A program made the position numbers and the translations under genes. A stretch of 35,634 nucleotides of DNA. Source: Arcanobacterium sp. GTDB taxonomy: Bacteria; Actinomycetota; Actinomycetes; Actinomycetales; Actinomycetaceae. Numbering within the stretch: the first letter of the stretch is position 1; each line of letters begins with the position of its first letter. Below are positions 16,040 through 28,096 of the stretch, piece after piece. Below the pieces are notes generated by a model. The model was not told where the DNA came from, ran no database searches, and worked only from the letters and a program-made list of their open reading frames with translations. The stretch covers positions 1-35,634 of the forward strand of contig JALELI010000053.1 in the NCBI GenBank assembly GCA_022768785.1. The letters run 5' to 3'.

Positions 16040-17494
16040 ATGAGATCACTGATCACTCGCGTGCGCAGGCACGTGGCTGTGCTCGCCGTAGGGGCACTCG
16101 CACTAGCAGGCGTGGCAGCAGTGCCTTCTGTAGCACTCGCTGCAGAAGGCAATATCGATCCTACTCAGCAGGGCACACTCATTATCCACAAATATGAAAA
16201 TCCTGGCACAACAGCGGGGAACGGCACAGATATAACTGCTTCAATCGCCACGAAGCCTATTTCTGGTGTGGTGTTTTCCTACGCCAAAGTGCAAAACGTA
16301 GATTTAAACACTAATGCTGGGTGGGCCACTGCTCAGAAACTCACTGTTGATACTGCTGGCACTGTGAGTGACGGCGCCACTTCTTACACTACTGATACGG
16401 CTACAAATATGTCTGCCACCGATGGCACGGGCACGTCTACCGCTGCCAAACTGCCGCTCGGCGTCTATCTAGTGCAAGAGGTGTCTGCACCAGCAAACGT
16501 CACCTCAAAATCTGCGCCGTTCTTGGTGACGCTCCCATATCCGAATGCCACTGCAGGCTGGCTCTACACAGTGAATGTGTATCCCAAGAACACCGTACTC
16601 ACTAAAGAGGACACGCCAGTGAAAGTGGTGGACGATCCCACCTCAATTCATTTCCCGGGCGATCCGATTTCATGGACTATCACGCAGAAAATTCCGGCGC
16701 TCGCCACTGGTGAAGTACTCAAATCTTTTGCTGTCACCGATACGCTGCCAGCAGGTGTCAATACTGTCACGAATTCCGATGTAACGGTGACCCTCACCGA
16801 TGCTGCCGCTGGTGCAGTGACTGCCACTCCCACAGTGAATATTGATTCCGCCGCCAATAAAGTGACGGTGACGTATCCCGATCTGTCGGTGTTGAAATCT
16901 GGTTACACCGTGACCGTAAAGATCAAATCTACGGTGAAAGATGTGGCTGCAGCGATTACTAACCAATCGCATACTGATATTAATGGTGTGAATTTCGATT
17001 CCACCACCGCTCCAGGTGCTGATCCAACTCCGGCCACCGTGGTGTTCGCGGCACTCACTCTTCAGAAAGTGAACAAAGAGAATAAGGCACTCGATGGCGC
17101 CGTATTCACGATTCAGCCAGCACTTGCCGATAAAACTGGCCCAAATACGGCTGAGAATTCCGTGCAAGTGACCACTAAATCAGATGGCGCGCTCGTTGGT
17201 GCTGTTGTGCAAAATCTCGTGGCTGGCGACTATTGGATTACGGAAACCACTGCTCCGGTGGGCTACGAAATTGATCCAGCCTGGAAAACTGGCAAACTAG
17301 TGACAGTGAGCGCCAGTGGCACCACACAGAGCATTACTAATCTCAAAGCGAATGATGTTGGCGCTGGAATGCTCCCGAGCTTGCCGCTCACAGGTGCTCA
17401 AGGCATGGTGATTCTCACGCTGCTCGGCTTGGCAATAGTGGCGTTGGCAATAGGGATCGGCTTTGTAGCTTTGCGGAAGAATGCAAAACGCTGA
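16040..17494 (+). CDS. major pilus shaft subunit (FimA/FimP/SpaA-type pilin)
   Basis: Sortase-polymerised pilin (484 aa). Signal peptide 1-35 (cut near ALA-AEG). The pilin motif WLYTVNVYPK at 174-183 fits WxxxVxVYPK, whose Lys183 is the expected isopeptide donor. Two Cna-B-like domains follow; the last has an E-box, DYWITETTAP (397-406). Sorting signal LPLTG (448-452), hydrophobic helix and KNAKR tail. The mature protein contains no cysteine at all, unlike FimA of Actinomyces oris, so it cannot rely on disulfides and probably uses intramolecular isopeptide bonds. Start ATG 16040 with GAAGGA upstream. Its last 14 bases overlap the sortase gene. Confidence 0.95.
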   Translation: MRSLITRVRRHVAVLAVGALALAGVAAVPSVALAAEGNIDPTQQGTLIIHKYENPGTTAGNGTDITASIATKPISGVVFSYAKVQNVDLNTNAGWATAQKLTVDTAGTVSDGATSYTTDTATNMSATDGTGTSTAAKLPLGVYLVQEVSAPANVTSKSAPFLVTLPYPNATAGWLYTVNVYPKNTVLTKEDTPVKVVDDPTSIHFPGDPISWTITQKIPALATGEVLKSFAVTDTLPAGVNTVTNSDVTVTLTDAAAGAVTATPTVNIDSAANKVTVTYPDLSVLKSGYTVTVKIKSTVKDVAAAITNQSHTDINGVNFDSTTAPGADPTPATVVFAALTLQKVNKENKALDGAVFTIQPALADKTGPNTAENSVQVTTKSDGALVGAVVQNLVAGDYWITETTAPVGYEIDPAWKTGKLVTVSASGTTQSITNLKANDVGAGMLPSLPLTGAQGMVILTLLGLAIVALAIGIGFVALRKNAKR

Positions 17495-18500
17495 AATCTT
17501 GAATAAGGAGCCGGCCAGGGCTCAGGGCAATCCTGAGAACCCTGGCCGGCTCCTGCCATTGCTCGCCGCCATTTTGGCAATGCTAGGAGTTTCCGTATTC
17601 CTGTATCCACAAGCTGCACAGTGGATTAATCAGTATCGGCAGTCGCGGATTGTGGAAGCCTACTCACAGATTCTCGATAAAGTGGAGCCGGCAGAAGATG
17701 TGCAGGTGCAGGAGGCACACAGATACAACAAACTGCTGGAATCTGGTGGATTGGTTGATATAGCTGGGCACGTGCCAACATTTCGAGATGCTGCTCATGG
17801 GCTTATCAGCACAGAAAAAGCAGGGTTACGCCCCTACAATCAGCAGCTTAACGCCGATGGCGCTGGGCTGATAGGGAGAATTAAGGTGCCGGTGGCTGAT
17901 GTAGATATTCCTATCTATCACGGTACATCTGACTCAACTCTGCTGCAGGGTGCCGGGCACCTGCAGGGCACTGCGCTTCCAGTGGGAGGGGCTGGCACGC
18001 GCACCGTGATTACGGCCCATCGCGGCCTTGCGCAAGCCACGATGTTCACATATCTCGACCGCGTGAAGAAAGGTGATGAGATCACTTTAGAGGTGTTTGG
18101 GCAAGTGCTTGTGTATCGCGTATTTGATATCCAAGTGGTGCAGCCAGAAGATTCAGAAACGATTAAGGCTGTGCCCGGTAAAGATCTTGCCACGTTGATT
18201 ACGTGCACTCCACTGGGGATCAACTCGCAGCGCATTGTGATTACTGGAGAGCGAGAATTGCCTACGCCAGCGACCGCTCTTAAAAATGCTGGATCCGCTT
18301 CTGATTTACCGCACTTTCCGTGGTGGATTGTGATCTGGCTAGTGGCACTCGGAGGATCGATTGGCTTCTATTGGTTCGTGCGCCGCCCTAAAGATGATGC
18401 CGGCAACAGCGATCCTGCTGGCACTCGCGGAGAAAGTGTACGCCGGGCCGATGCTTTGCCAGGGTTGCAGAATCCCCCGCAGGAGCGAGTAGCGAAGTAG
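17481..18500 (+). CDS. srtC: class C (pilin-specific) sortase
   Basis: Membrane transpeptidase (339 aa) expected to link shaft pilins through their LPLTG and pilin-motif lysine. Membrane helices at about 24-44 and near the C-terminus (WWIVIWLVALGGSIGFYWF), the latter typical of class C. Catalytic triad: His180 in TAHRG, Cys242 in TLITCTPLG, Arg251 in SQRIVITGER; IPIYHGTS and GHLQGTALPVGG are class C hallmarks. No DPW/DPF lid motif is seen in the segment before the catalytic core. ATG 17481 overlaps the pilin gene by 14 bp, with GCGGAAG close upstream. Codons about 9-25 contain a 21-bp hairpin (17506-17554). Confidence 0.95.
   Translation: MQNAEILNKEPARAQGNPENPGRLLPLLAAILAMLGVSVFLYPQAAQWINQYRQSRIVEAYSQILDKVEPAEDVQVQEAHRYNKLLESGGLVDIAGHVPTFRDAAHGLISTEKAGLRPYNQQLNADGAGLIGRIKVPVADVDIPIYHGTSDSTLLQGAGHLQGTALPVGGAGTRTVITAHRGLAQATMFTYLDRVKKGDEITLEVFGQVLVYRVFDIQVVQPEDSETIKAVPGKDLATLITCTPLGINSQRIVITGERELPTPATALKNAGSASDLPHFPWWIVIWLVALGGSIGFYWFVRRPKDDAGNSDPAGTRGESVRRADALPGLQNPPQERVAK
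17506..17554 (+). promoter_or_regulatory. very strong hairpin at pilin/sortase junction
   Basis: AGGAGCCGGCCAGGG (17506-17520) pairs perfectly with 17540-17554 over 15 bp; inside it CTCAGG (17521-17526) pairs with CCTGAG (17532-17537) around loop GCAAT, leaving only an AA bulge. It lies 12 nt after the pilin stop, inside the sortase coding region, and has no T tract. Likely an mRNA stabiliser, processing or attenuation site that lowers sortase relative to pilin (inference). Confidence 0.8.
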
Positions 18501-20139
<1,639 letters not shown>

Positions 20140-20215
20140 AGTGCCCACGGCGAAACGCGAGTAATGGCGTAGCAGAAACATGGGCAACTGTGCTGAAAAA
20201 CGGGCGGAGGCAAAA

Positions 20216-20890
20216 GTGCTTGAGGTGATTGCTCTATCACGGCGCGATGCGGAACTCGCAGCTGTTGGCGGTGCTCAGCGCATCGAGTTGGTGAGCGCTA
20301 TGGAGAAAGATGGTTTATCGCCGGCGCCTGAACTCGTAGAAGAAATTGTCAATACTGTGCCGATCCGAGTTCGGGCAATGGTGCGGCTCGAATCGGGTTT
20401 TCAGACTGCTCGGCTGCCGGAGCTTGCCCAATCAATCATTGATTTTCGCAATGCTGGAGCGGAAGGCGTGGTGTTTGGATACGTCAATAGCGCTGGGCGG
20501 CTCGATAGGCGAGTGATGAATGAGCTGATTGGTGCATTAGATGAGCAGGGCACATATACGGTGCATCGAGCAGTAGATCACTGTGCAGATTACCTACAGG
20601 CGATTAGCGATACGTTGGATTTAGAGCCAGCGCCAAGCGTGATCTTAACGGCTGGCTCTGCCCGAGGCGTAGCTGATGGACTGCGCAATCTTGCTGCTGC
20701 AATCACCCGGTATCCGCACGTGCTATCCATGATGCAAGTAGGTGGTGGGCTTGAGCTCGCGCATGTTCCTATGCTCCGAAGCCTCGGCGTCACAATGTTC
20801 CATGTGGGCTCGGGAGTACGTGAGAATGGCACATTTGATTCCGATATTTCGCCAGCGAAAGTGCGCGAGTGGCTGGAGGCAATTAGCTGA
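20216..20890 (+). CDS. cutC: CutC family protein
   Basis: TIM-barrel protein (224 aa) of the CutC family, once linked to copper homeostasis though its true activity is unsettled. Matches: N-terminal LEVIALSRRDAELAAVGGAQRIEL (family form LEVxxxS..A..A..GGADRIEL), KDGLSPAPEL, the VHRAVD strand in place of FHRAFD, and the C-terminal VGSGVRENGTF block. The usual MIRPR reads MVRLE here. GTG 20216 chosen over ATG 20180 because GGAGG (20206-20210) is 5 nt upstream and LEV is the family start. Probably co-transcribed with purA. Confidence 0.88.
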   Translation: MLEVIALSRRDAELAAVGGAQRIELVSAMEKDGLSPAPELVEEIVNTVPIRVRAMVRLESGFQTARLPELAQSIIDFRNAGAEGVVFGYVNSAGRLDRRVMNELIGALDEQGTYTVHRAVDHCADYLQAISDTLDLEPAPSVILTAGSARGVADGLRNLAAAITRYPHVLSMMQVGGGLELAHVPMLRSLGVTMFHVGSGVRENGTFDSDISPAKVREWLEAIS

Positions 20891-20969
20891 GGCGGAGGCA
20901 ACAGTGGGGGAGAACCGAGGTAAGGGCTCAGCTCGAGGCCTGCGCGGTATGTGCGGCGAAGTTACTCTG

Positions 20970-21929
20970 TTACTCTTTCAACTCCTGTGAGCCATGTACT
21001 TGCCGGTGGTGAATCCGGGCGCGTTGCCGTCGGATTCCAATAATCAGCACAACTGTGAGAAATACTCCAATCCCGATCAGTGCCCATTCGAGGATTCCGA
21101 GTTTCACACTGCGCTCTAGCGGAGTGGTGGCTGTACGCACGATTGTGGGAGCTTTTGCCTGGCTTTTTGGTGCGTTTTTAGGCGGAGCTTTTTCACCTTC
21201 CACGTTGAGCCCATTCACTAGCACATCGGTGTTGGTGAATGTGGCGGTGTTGGCCTGAATCGTGGCACCTGGGGCAGAAATAATTTTCCCTGGCATAGCC
21301 ACTGAGAGGGTGAAGGTAGGATTGAGGAGTTTGAGAGTACGCACATTGGCAGCGGAAAGCGTGTCACGAGGAATGCTGAATACATATGTGGTGGGGGTTT
21401 CTGCCAATATCGCAGTGCCGGCTACTGAGGCGCCGGAATTAAAATCGATCACGCAGTGCATCGTATTGGTATCGGATTGATCTTTTACCTGGTATGCCCC
21501 TTTGCCTCCGCCTAAAGTGGCGCCGCCTTTACTCTGGATCAGCACATCGATTTTCTGGCAATCAAAGCCGGCAGTTTCCAGCACGGCAGCGTCTCCGCTC
21601 ATATCCACAGTGCCGGTTATCACTCCTCCAGGTTGAACCGCCACAGTGCTGAGAGATTCGCACGAGCTGAGTGCTAATAATCCGGTGACGGCGAGAGCCA
21701 CTGTGCCCACAGCGCGACGAAAAGAGAGACGACGGGTAGCGTGCTGTGCGCGCTCAGCGAAATAGCTGCTCCGGGAGCTTTGGGTAAGGCCGAGGTGCAA
21801 TAGGCGTTTCAGATGCTGCAGCACTCCGGTAAAAAGCACCTTCAGTGCGGTGTGGGGAGCAGAGCGAGCCTGGAGGCGCACGCGATGAGCAGGAGAATTA
21901 CTGCTCATCTTTTGCTGAAAGCCAATCAT
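20970..21929 (-). CDS. LppM-like membrane lipoprotein
   Basis: Predicted lipoprotein (319 aa from ATG 21929). Lipobox LLALSSC with lipidated Cys at residue 90, an external beta-rich domain similar to LppM (two conserved cysteines in DCQK and MHCVID), a proline/lysine linker and a C-terminal membrane helix (LEWALIGIGVFLTVVLIIGI) with a basic tail. The 60-70 residues before the signal sequence are unusual; no good internal start (Met or Shine-Dalgarno) is visible, while ATG 21929 has TACAAT exactly at -12 to -7, i.e. a leaderless start. A shorter GTG or TTG start near 21800-21840 remains possible. Role unknown. Divergent from pckG. Confidence 0.72.
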   Translation of the reverse strand: MIGFQQKMSSNSPAHRVRLQARSAPHTALKVLFTGVLQHLKRLLHLGLTQSSRSSYFAERAQHATRRLSFRRAVGTVALAVTGLLALSSCESLSTVAVQPGGVITGTVDMSGDAAVLETAGFDCQKIDVLIQSKGGATLGGGKGAYQVKDQSDTNTMHCVIDFNSGASVAGTAILAETPTTYVFSIPRDTLSAANVRTLKLLNPTFTLSVAMPGKIISAPGATIQANTATFTNTDVLVNGLNVEGEKAPPKNAPKSQAKAPTIVRTATTPLERSVKLGILEWALIGIGVFLTVVLIIGIRRQRARIHHRQVHGSQELKE

Positions 21930-21941
21930 AGATTCATTGTA
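21930..21941 (-). promoter_or_regulatory. -10 box for leaderless LppM-like gene
   Basis: On the minus strand TACAAT (21941-21936) then six bases then ATG 21929. Identical box and spacing occur at the right-end HTH gene (35357-35352). Confidence 0.55.
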
Positions 21942-22107
21942 GCTGGGCAATGGCTCATGAGCCACGGCCATGTGCGCGAATTGGTTCCTTTCTGAATCGA
22001 GATTTGCGAAAATGGTATTCGCCACAAGTCCCATGAATACCGCTCGTTACTGAGCCATAATGATTACGCAAGAGATGCAATATCGCCACGGTCGAGGAGG
22101 ATATGCG

Positions 22108-23967
<1,860 letters not shown>

Positions 23968-24007
23968 GATTCTCATCGCATAGCAGCTAAATGAGCTAAC
24001 GCAGGGT

Positions 24008-24043
24008 GCGAGGCGGGTTTCGGGAAACCGAGGCCCGCCTCGC
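24008..24043 (+). terminator. 16-bp hairpin with GAAA tetraloop after pckG
   Basis: Stem 24008-24023 with 24028-24043 (GCGAGGCGGG against CCCGCCTCGC plus six inner pairs, two of them G-T) closed by GAAA. No T tract follows, so it is a non-canonical terminator or a 3' stabiliser. Confidence 0.75.
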
Positions 24044-25654
<1,611 letters not shown>

Positions 25655-25673
25655 GCCTAGTGTAATCGCGTGT

Positions 25674-25722
25674 GGGGTGGGGCTGGCGCCGTATATTGGC
25701 TCGCCCCTCCCCGCATTTAATT
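25674..25722. terminator. bidirectional terminator between convergent genes
   Basis: GGGGTGGGGC (25674-25683) faces GCCCCTCCCC (25703-25712), nine of ten paired with one T-T mismatch; 19-nt loop; GCATTTAATTA follows on the + strand. It sits between gdhA (+) and the SCP-family gene (-). Confidence 0.65.
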
Positions 25723-26104
25723 ACCCCTCAGAAATATGGAAGAGCGGCAGGTATGCGGAAAGATCTGCGCGGGTGCCTGAGTAGGTGATGGCAGTGTCTG
25801 TAGGAGCTGGCTGCCCTGCTGTCACTAGCGCCAGCCAGGTGGCCCCGTTCATCTCTACTACGTTGGGAGGAGTGCCACGGCGATGATTAATACCTGCGAT
25901 AGCCTGCACAGCGCCAACCCATGGAATGCGAATTTCCACGGAATGCCCTGGGTGCCGATACGCAAATTCTTCTAACGCAAAGCGCACAGCAGTGCGCTGC
26001 TCAGCGGCGGTGAGAGTCTCTCCAGCAGCATATTTTTGAATGAGCGCCATTCCTACGGCGCTATCAATTCTGCGTTTCAGCGGGTACCTTTCGGAGCTGC
26101 CCAA
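25721..26104 (-). CDS. sterol carrier (SCP) family protein of actinobacteria
   Basis: Small conserved actinobacterial protein of the family named for a sterol-carrier-like fold. Recognised by RRIDSAVG, VRFALEEFAYRHPGHSVEIRIP, NHRRGTPPNVVEMN, TWLAL and the C-terminal SGTRADLSAYLPL. Biochemical role unknown. Start is uncertain: TTG 26104 overlaps the upstream DUF3073 gene by 28 bp, but family proteins begin just before RRID, where a CTG at 26080 overlaps the DUF3073 stop as CTGA and has AAAGG 6 nt upstream. That would give 119 aa and tight translational coupling; the longer form is listed. Confidence 0.85.
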   Translation of the reverse strand: MGSSERYPLKRRIDSAVGMALIQKYAAGETLTAAEQRTAVRFALEEFAYRHPGHSVEIRIPWVGAVQAIAGINHRRGTPPNVVEMNGATWLALVTAGQPAPTDTAITYSGTRADLSAYLPLFHISEG

Positions 26105-26337
26105 GAACCGTCGTCTTCGCCGTCTTCTTCATCGGTATCATCTGGGATATCGTATTTCGCAGCTAGCTCGGCATAGGCGGCATATTCATCGTCTTCTTCC
26201 GCTTCATTGAAGCCAGAATAGTCGTCGCCGTGAGAAGAGAGTTCTCGCTCAAGCGCCTCGTAATCGGTTTGAGGACTAAAATATTTCAGATTGCGTGCAA
26301 CTTTACGCTGTTTGGCTCTTTGACGGCCGCGCCCCAT
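26077..26337 (-). CDS. DUF3073 protein
   Basis: Actinobacteria-specific small protein (86 aa). The N-terminus MGRGRQRAKQRKVARNLKY, followed by SPQTDYEALERELS, is the family hallmark; the rest is very acidic (EEDDEY, DDTDEEDGEDDGS). A strongly basic head with an acidic tail suggests nucleic-acid or ribosome contact, but no function is established. ATG 26337 has GGGGGG about 9 nt upstream. Coupled to the SCP-family gene. Confidence 0.95.
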   Translation of the reverse strand: MGRGRQRAKQRKVARNLKYFSPQTDYEALERELSSHGDDYSGFNEAEEDDEYAAYAELAAKYDIPDDTDEEDGEDDGSWAAPKGTR

Positions 26338-26732
26338 AGGGTCCGACCCCCCTCACACACTCATAGGGCCTCGCACCAGCATTGCCGTAGCGAGCCCTGA
26401 ACTTACTGCTTTTCTCGTACGTCTTACCTTACCGCGAATCGATGAATAACACCACGTGGCTGCCATAATGTGAAGTGTAGATCTTATTACGGCATGTGAT
26501 ATGGATAACAATTGCCAAAAAGTCTGCAATATAAAATGTAAAAATTTCACATGGCAATACGAATGCCGTTCGCACTGCGCCATTTGGGTAGTTTTCGGTG
26601 AATTTGCAGGGAAAATACTGTATATCCACGAGTTGAATCTTGGGGGGAATAACGTCGATAATTGGGCAGGCGGGAAAATTTGAGACCGAGCTTCTCGCTA
26701 ATTGAACAAAAGTAAAGAAAAGAGGGTGCACT
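26338..26732. other. gene-free divergent spacer DUF3073/bldC
   Basis: About 395 bp, AT-rich between 26440 and 26640. Open frames on both strands here lack start signals and family resemblance. It must hold the promoters of DUF3073 (-) and bldC (+); no single strong palindrome was found. Confidence 0.5.
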
Positions 26733-26942
26733 GTGGCGGGAACAACAGATGAATCACCGTTGATGACACCGGCTGAAGTGGCTGCGCTTTTTCGTGTTGA
26801 TCCAAAAACGGTGGCTCGCTGGGCGAATTCAGGAAAGATTGCCTCAATTCGCACGCTTGGAGGGCATCGCCGGTTTCGCCGTGCAGATGTGGAAAAGGCG
26901 CTTAAGGCTGTTGAGATAGGCGAGGAGAAATCTGAAAACTAA
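26733..26942 (+). CDS. bldC: BldC-like MerR-type DNA-binding protein
   Basis: Small regulator (69 aa) built of a single winged HTH of the MerR kind. LMTPAEVAALFRVDPKTVARWANSGKIASIRTLGGHRRFRRADVE is nearly the BldC pattern of Streptomyces, where BldC binds direct repeats cooperatively to control development; in non-differentiating relatives its role is less clear. GTG 26733 start, GAGGG about 9 nt upstream. Followed by a perfect intrinsic terminator. Confidence 0.93.
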   Translation: MAGTTDESPLMTPAEVAALFRVDPKTVARWANSGKIASIRTLGGHRRFRRADVEKALKAVEIGEEKSEN

Positions 26943-26979
26943 CTCCCAATAGTCCCACGAAAGTGGAGAATAAGCAGCG

Positions 26980-27021
26980 AGAGCGGCTCGTGATAATGTA
27001 ATCACGAGCCGCTCTTTGTAT
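26980..27021 (+). terminator. intrinsic terminator of bldC
   Basis: AGAGCGGCTCGTGAT (26980-26994) pairs perfectly with ATCACGAGCCGCTCT (27001-27015); loop AATGTA; TTTGTAT follows. Confidence 0.93.
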
Positions 27022-27191
27022 CTCTATAGCGCCGAATTTGGGATCAAAGGCCTGATTAGGATTAAAGCGGCTTTAGATGCCTTTCAGGGCTTAATCCCTC
27101 ATCGAGCCTTTAATTCCGAATTTTCTGCAGCACCGAATCCCGGCACCGAAAGGTGAGAATCCACAAAGCAAAAGCGCTGCGGAGAGGTGCA

Positions 27192-27557
27192 TTAGTGTTT
27201 GAATATTCGATAGAGCACAAAAACAGCGAGAGCCACCCCGCCAACGAGAATTCCCATTGCCTTTGCGTCTCCCGCTTGAGCCTCATCTACAAGGGATTGA
27301 GCTTTCTCCTTGCCGCTAGCCACTTTAGCTTTAGCGCTGGCGATCACGTCATCTTTGAGCCGATCTGGAGAGAGACGCCCAGCTAACTCATCAACAGTAG
27401 CAGTGAGCTCTTCGCGAATGCGGGCGATGTCGCGTTCAATATCGCCCGCTGAGCGGCTATCAGCCTCTCCTTTAGGGGATTCGTAATCGACAGCTTTCTT
27501 GGCCTGAGCTGCCGCGCGAGCAGCTGCATTGACGGCGGGATTCAGACGATCACTCAC
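27192..27557 (-). CDS. DUF3618 membrane protein
   Basis: Protein of 121 aa. Family pattern DIERDIARIREELTATVDELAGRLSPDRLKDDV at 38-71, an amphipathic helical region, then one C-terminal membrane helix (GILVGGVALAVFVLYRIF). Found in actinobacteria beside holin-like proteins; function unknown. GTG 27557 overlaps the upstream stop by 8 bp, with AAAGGA 7 nt before it, so it is translationally coupled. Confidence 0.92.
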   Translation of the reverse strand: MSDRLNPAVNAAARAAAQAKKAVDYESPKGEADSRSAGDIERDIARIREELTATVDELAGRLSPDRLKDDVIASAKAKVASGKEKAQSLVDEAQAGDAKAMGILVGGVALAVFVLYRIFKH

Positions 27558-27984
27558 TTTGCATTCCTTTCTTCACGGCTTCGACATCTTTTGCGAGCCC
27601 CTGAGCAGGATTAATAGCGTGTTCTTTAGAAGCTTTGAGCTTTGCCACTCCGATCAATGCCACAATGAGCGTGATTAGTAGCAGTGCTCCGCCCACGATT
27701 AAAAATCCTAGCCACGGACGATTGCCGAGGGCCGCTCCTATCCCAAATCCGGCAGCTAGCAGCAGGATTCCCAGCAGATAGAGGGCAAGCACAACAGCTA
27801 CAGCGAGCAGTGCTCCACCTGCCCCGAGCTTTGTGATTTTTGCCTTCGCATTCAGTTTCGTGATGGAAATTTCATCGCGCACCAGGGCGGCGAACTGCGC
27901 CGTCACTTTTGCAACTAGCTCACCAATCGTTGGGCCTGCAGTGGGCGGTGCCACTGGCAGTGGTGATTCTTCGTTTGCACTCAC
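27550..27984 (-). CDS. phage-holin-like (YqjE/holin-X) family membrane protein
   Basis: Protein of 144 aa with two long membrane helices (about 58-83 and 92-113). N-terminal TIGELVAKVTAQFAALVRDEISITKLNAK is the typical amphipathic lead of the actinobacterial holin-X/YqjE family. The name is historical; lysis function is unlikely in this housekeeping setting. GTG 27984 chosen because AAGGAG lies 6 nt upstream and upstream codons lack family likeness. Sits between murJ and DUF3618 on the same strand, so it may act in envelope upkeep. Confidence 0.88.
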   Translation of the reverse strand: MSANEESPLPVAPPTAGPTIGELVAKVTAQFAALVRDEISITKLNAKAKITKLGAGGALLAVAVVLALYLLGILLLAAGFGIGAALGNRPWLGFLIVGGALLLITLIVALIGVAKLKASKEHAINPAQGLAKDVEAVKKGMQSE

Positions 27985-28096
27985 CTTGTTCTCCTTCGCG
28001 TGAATAGCCACAGCACTGCACGATCTGGCAGGGGATATCTGCTGAGCTGCATGCAGCTCAATCGCCACAATAAAAAGCTGTACTTCTTTATGATAC

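Noticed and set aside
26429-26854. Minus-strand frame overlapping bldC
   Set aside because: Antisense to a clear BldC gene and AT-rich spacer; composition is not protein-like.
27550-27984. Prophage lysis cassette
   Set aside because: The holin-like family is common as a housekeeping membrane protein; neighbours are murJ and DUF3618, with no endolysin.
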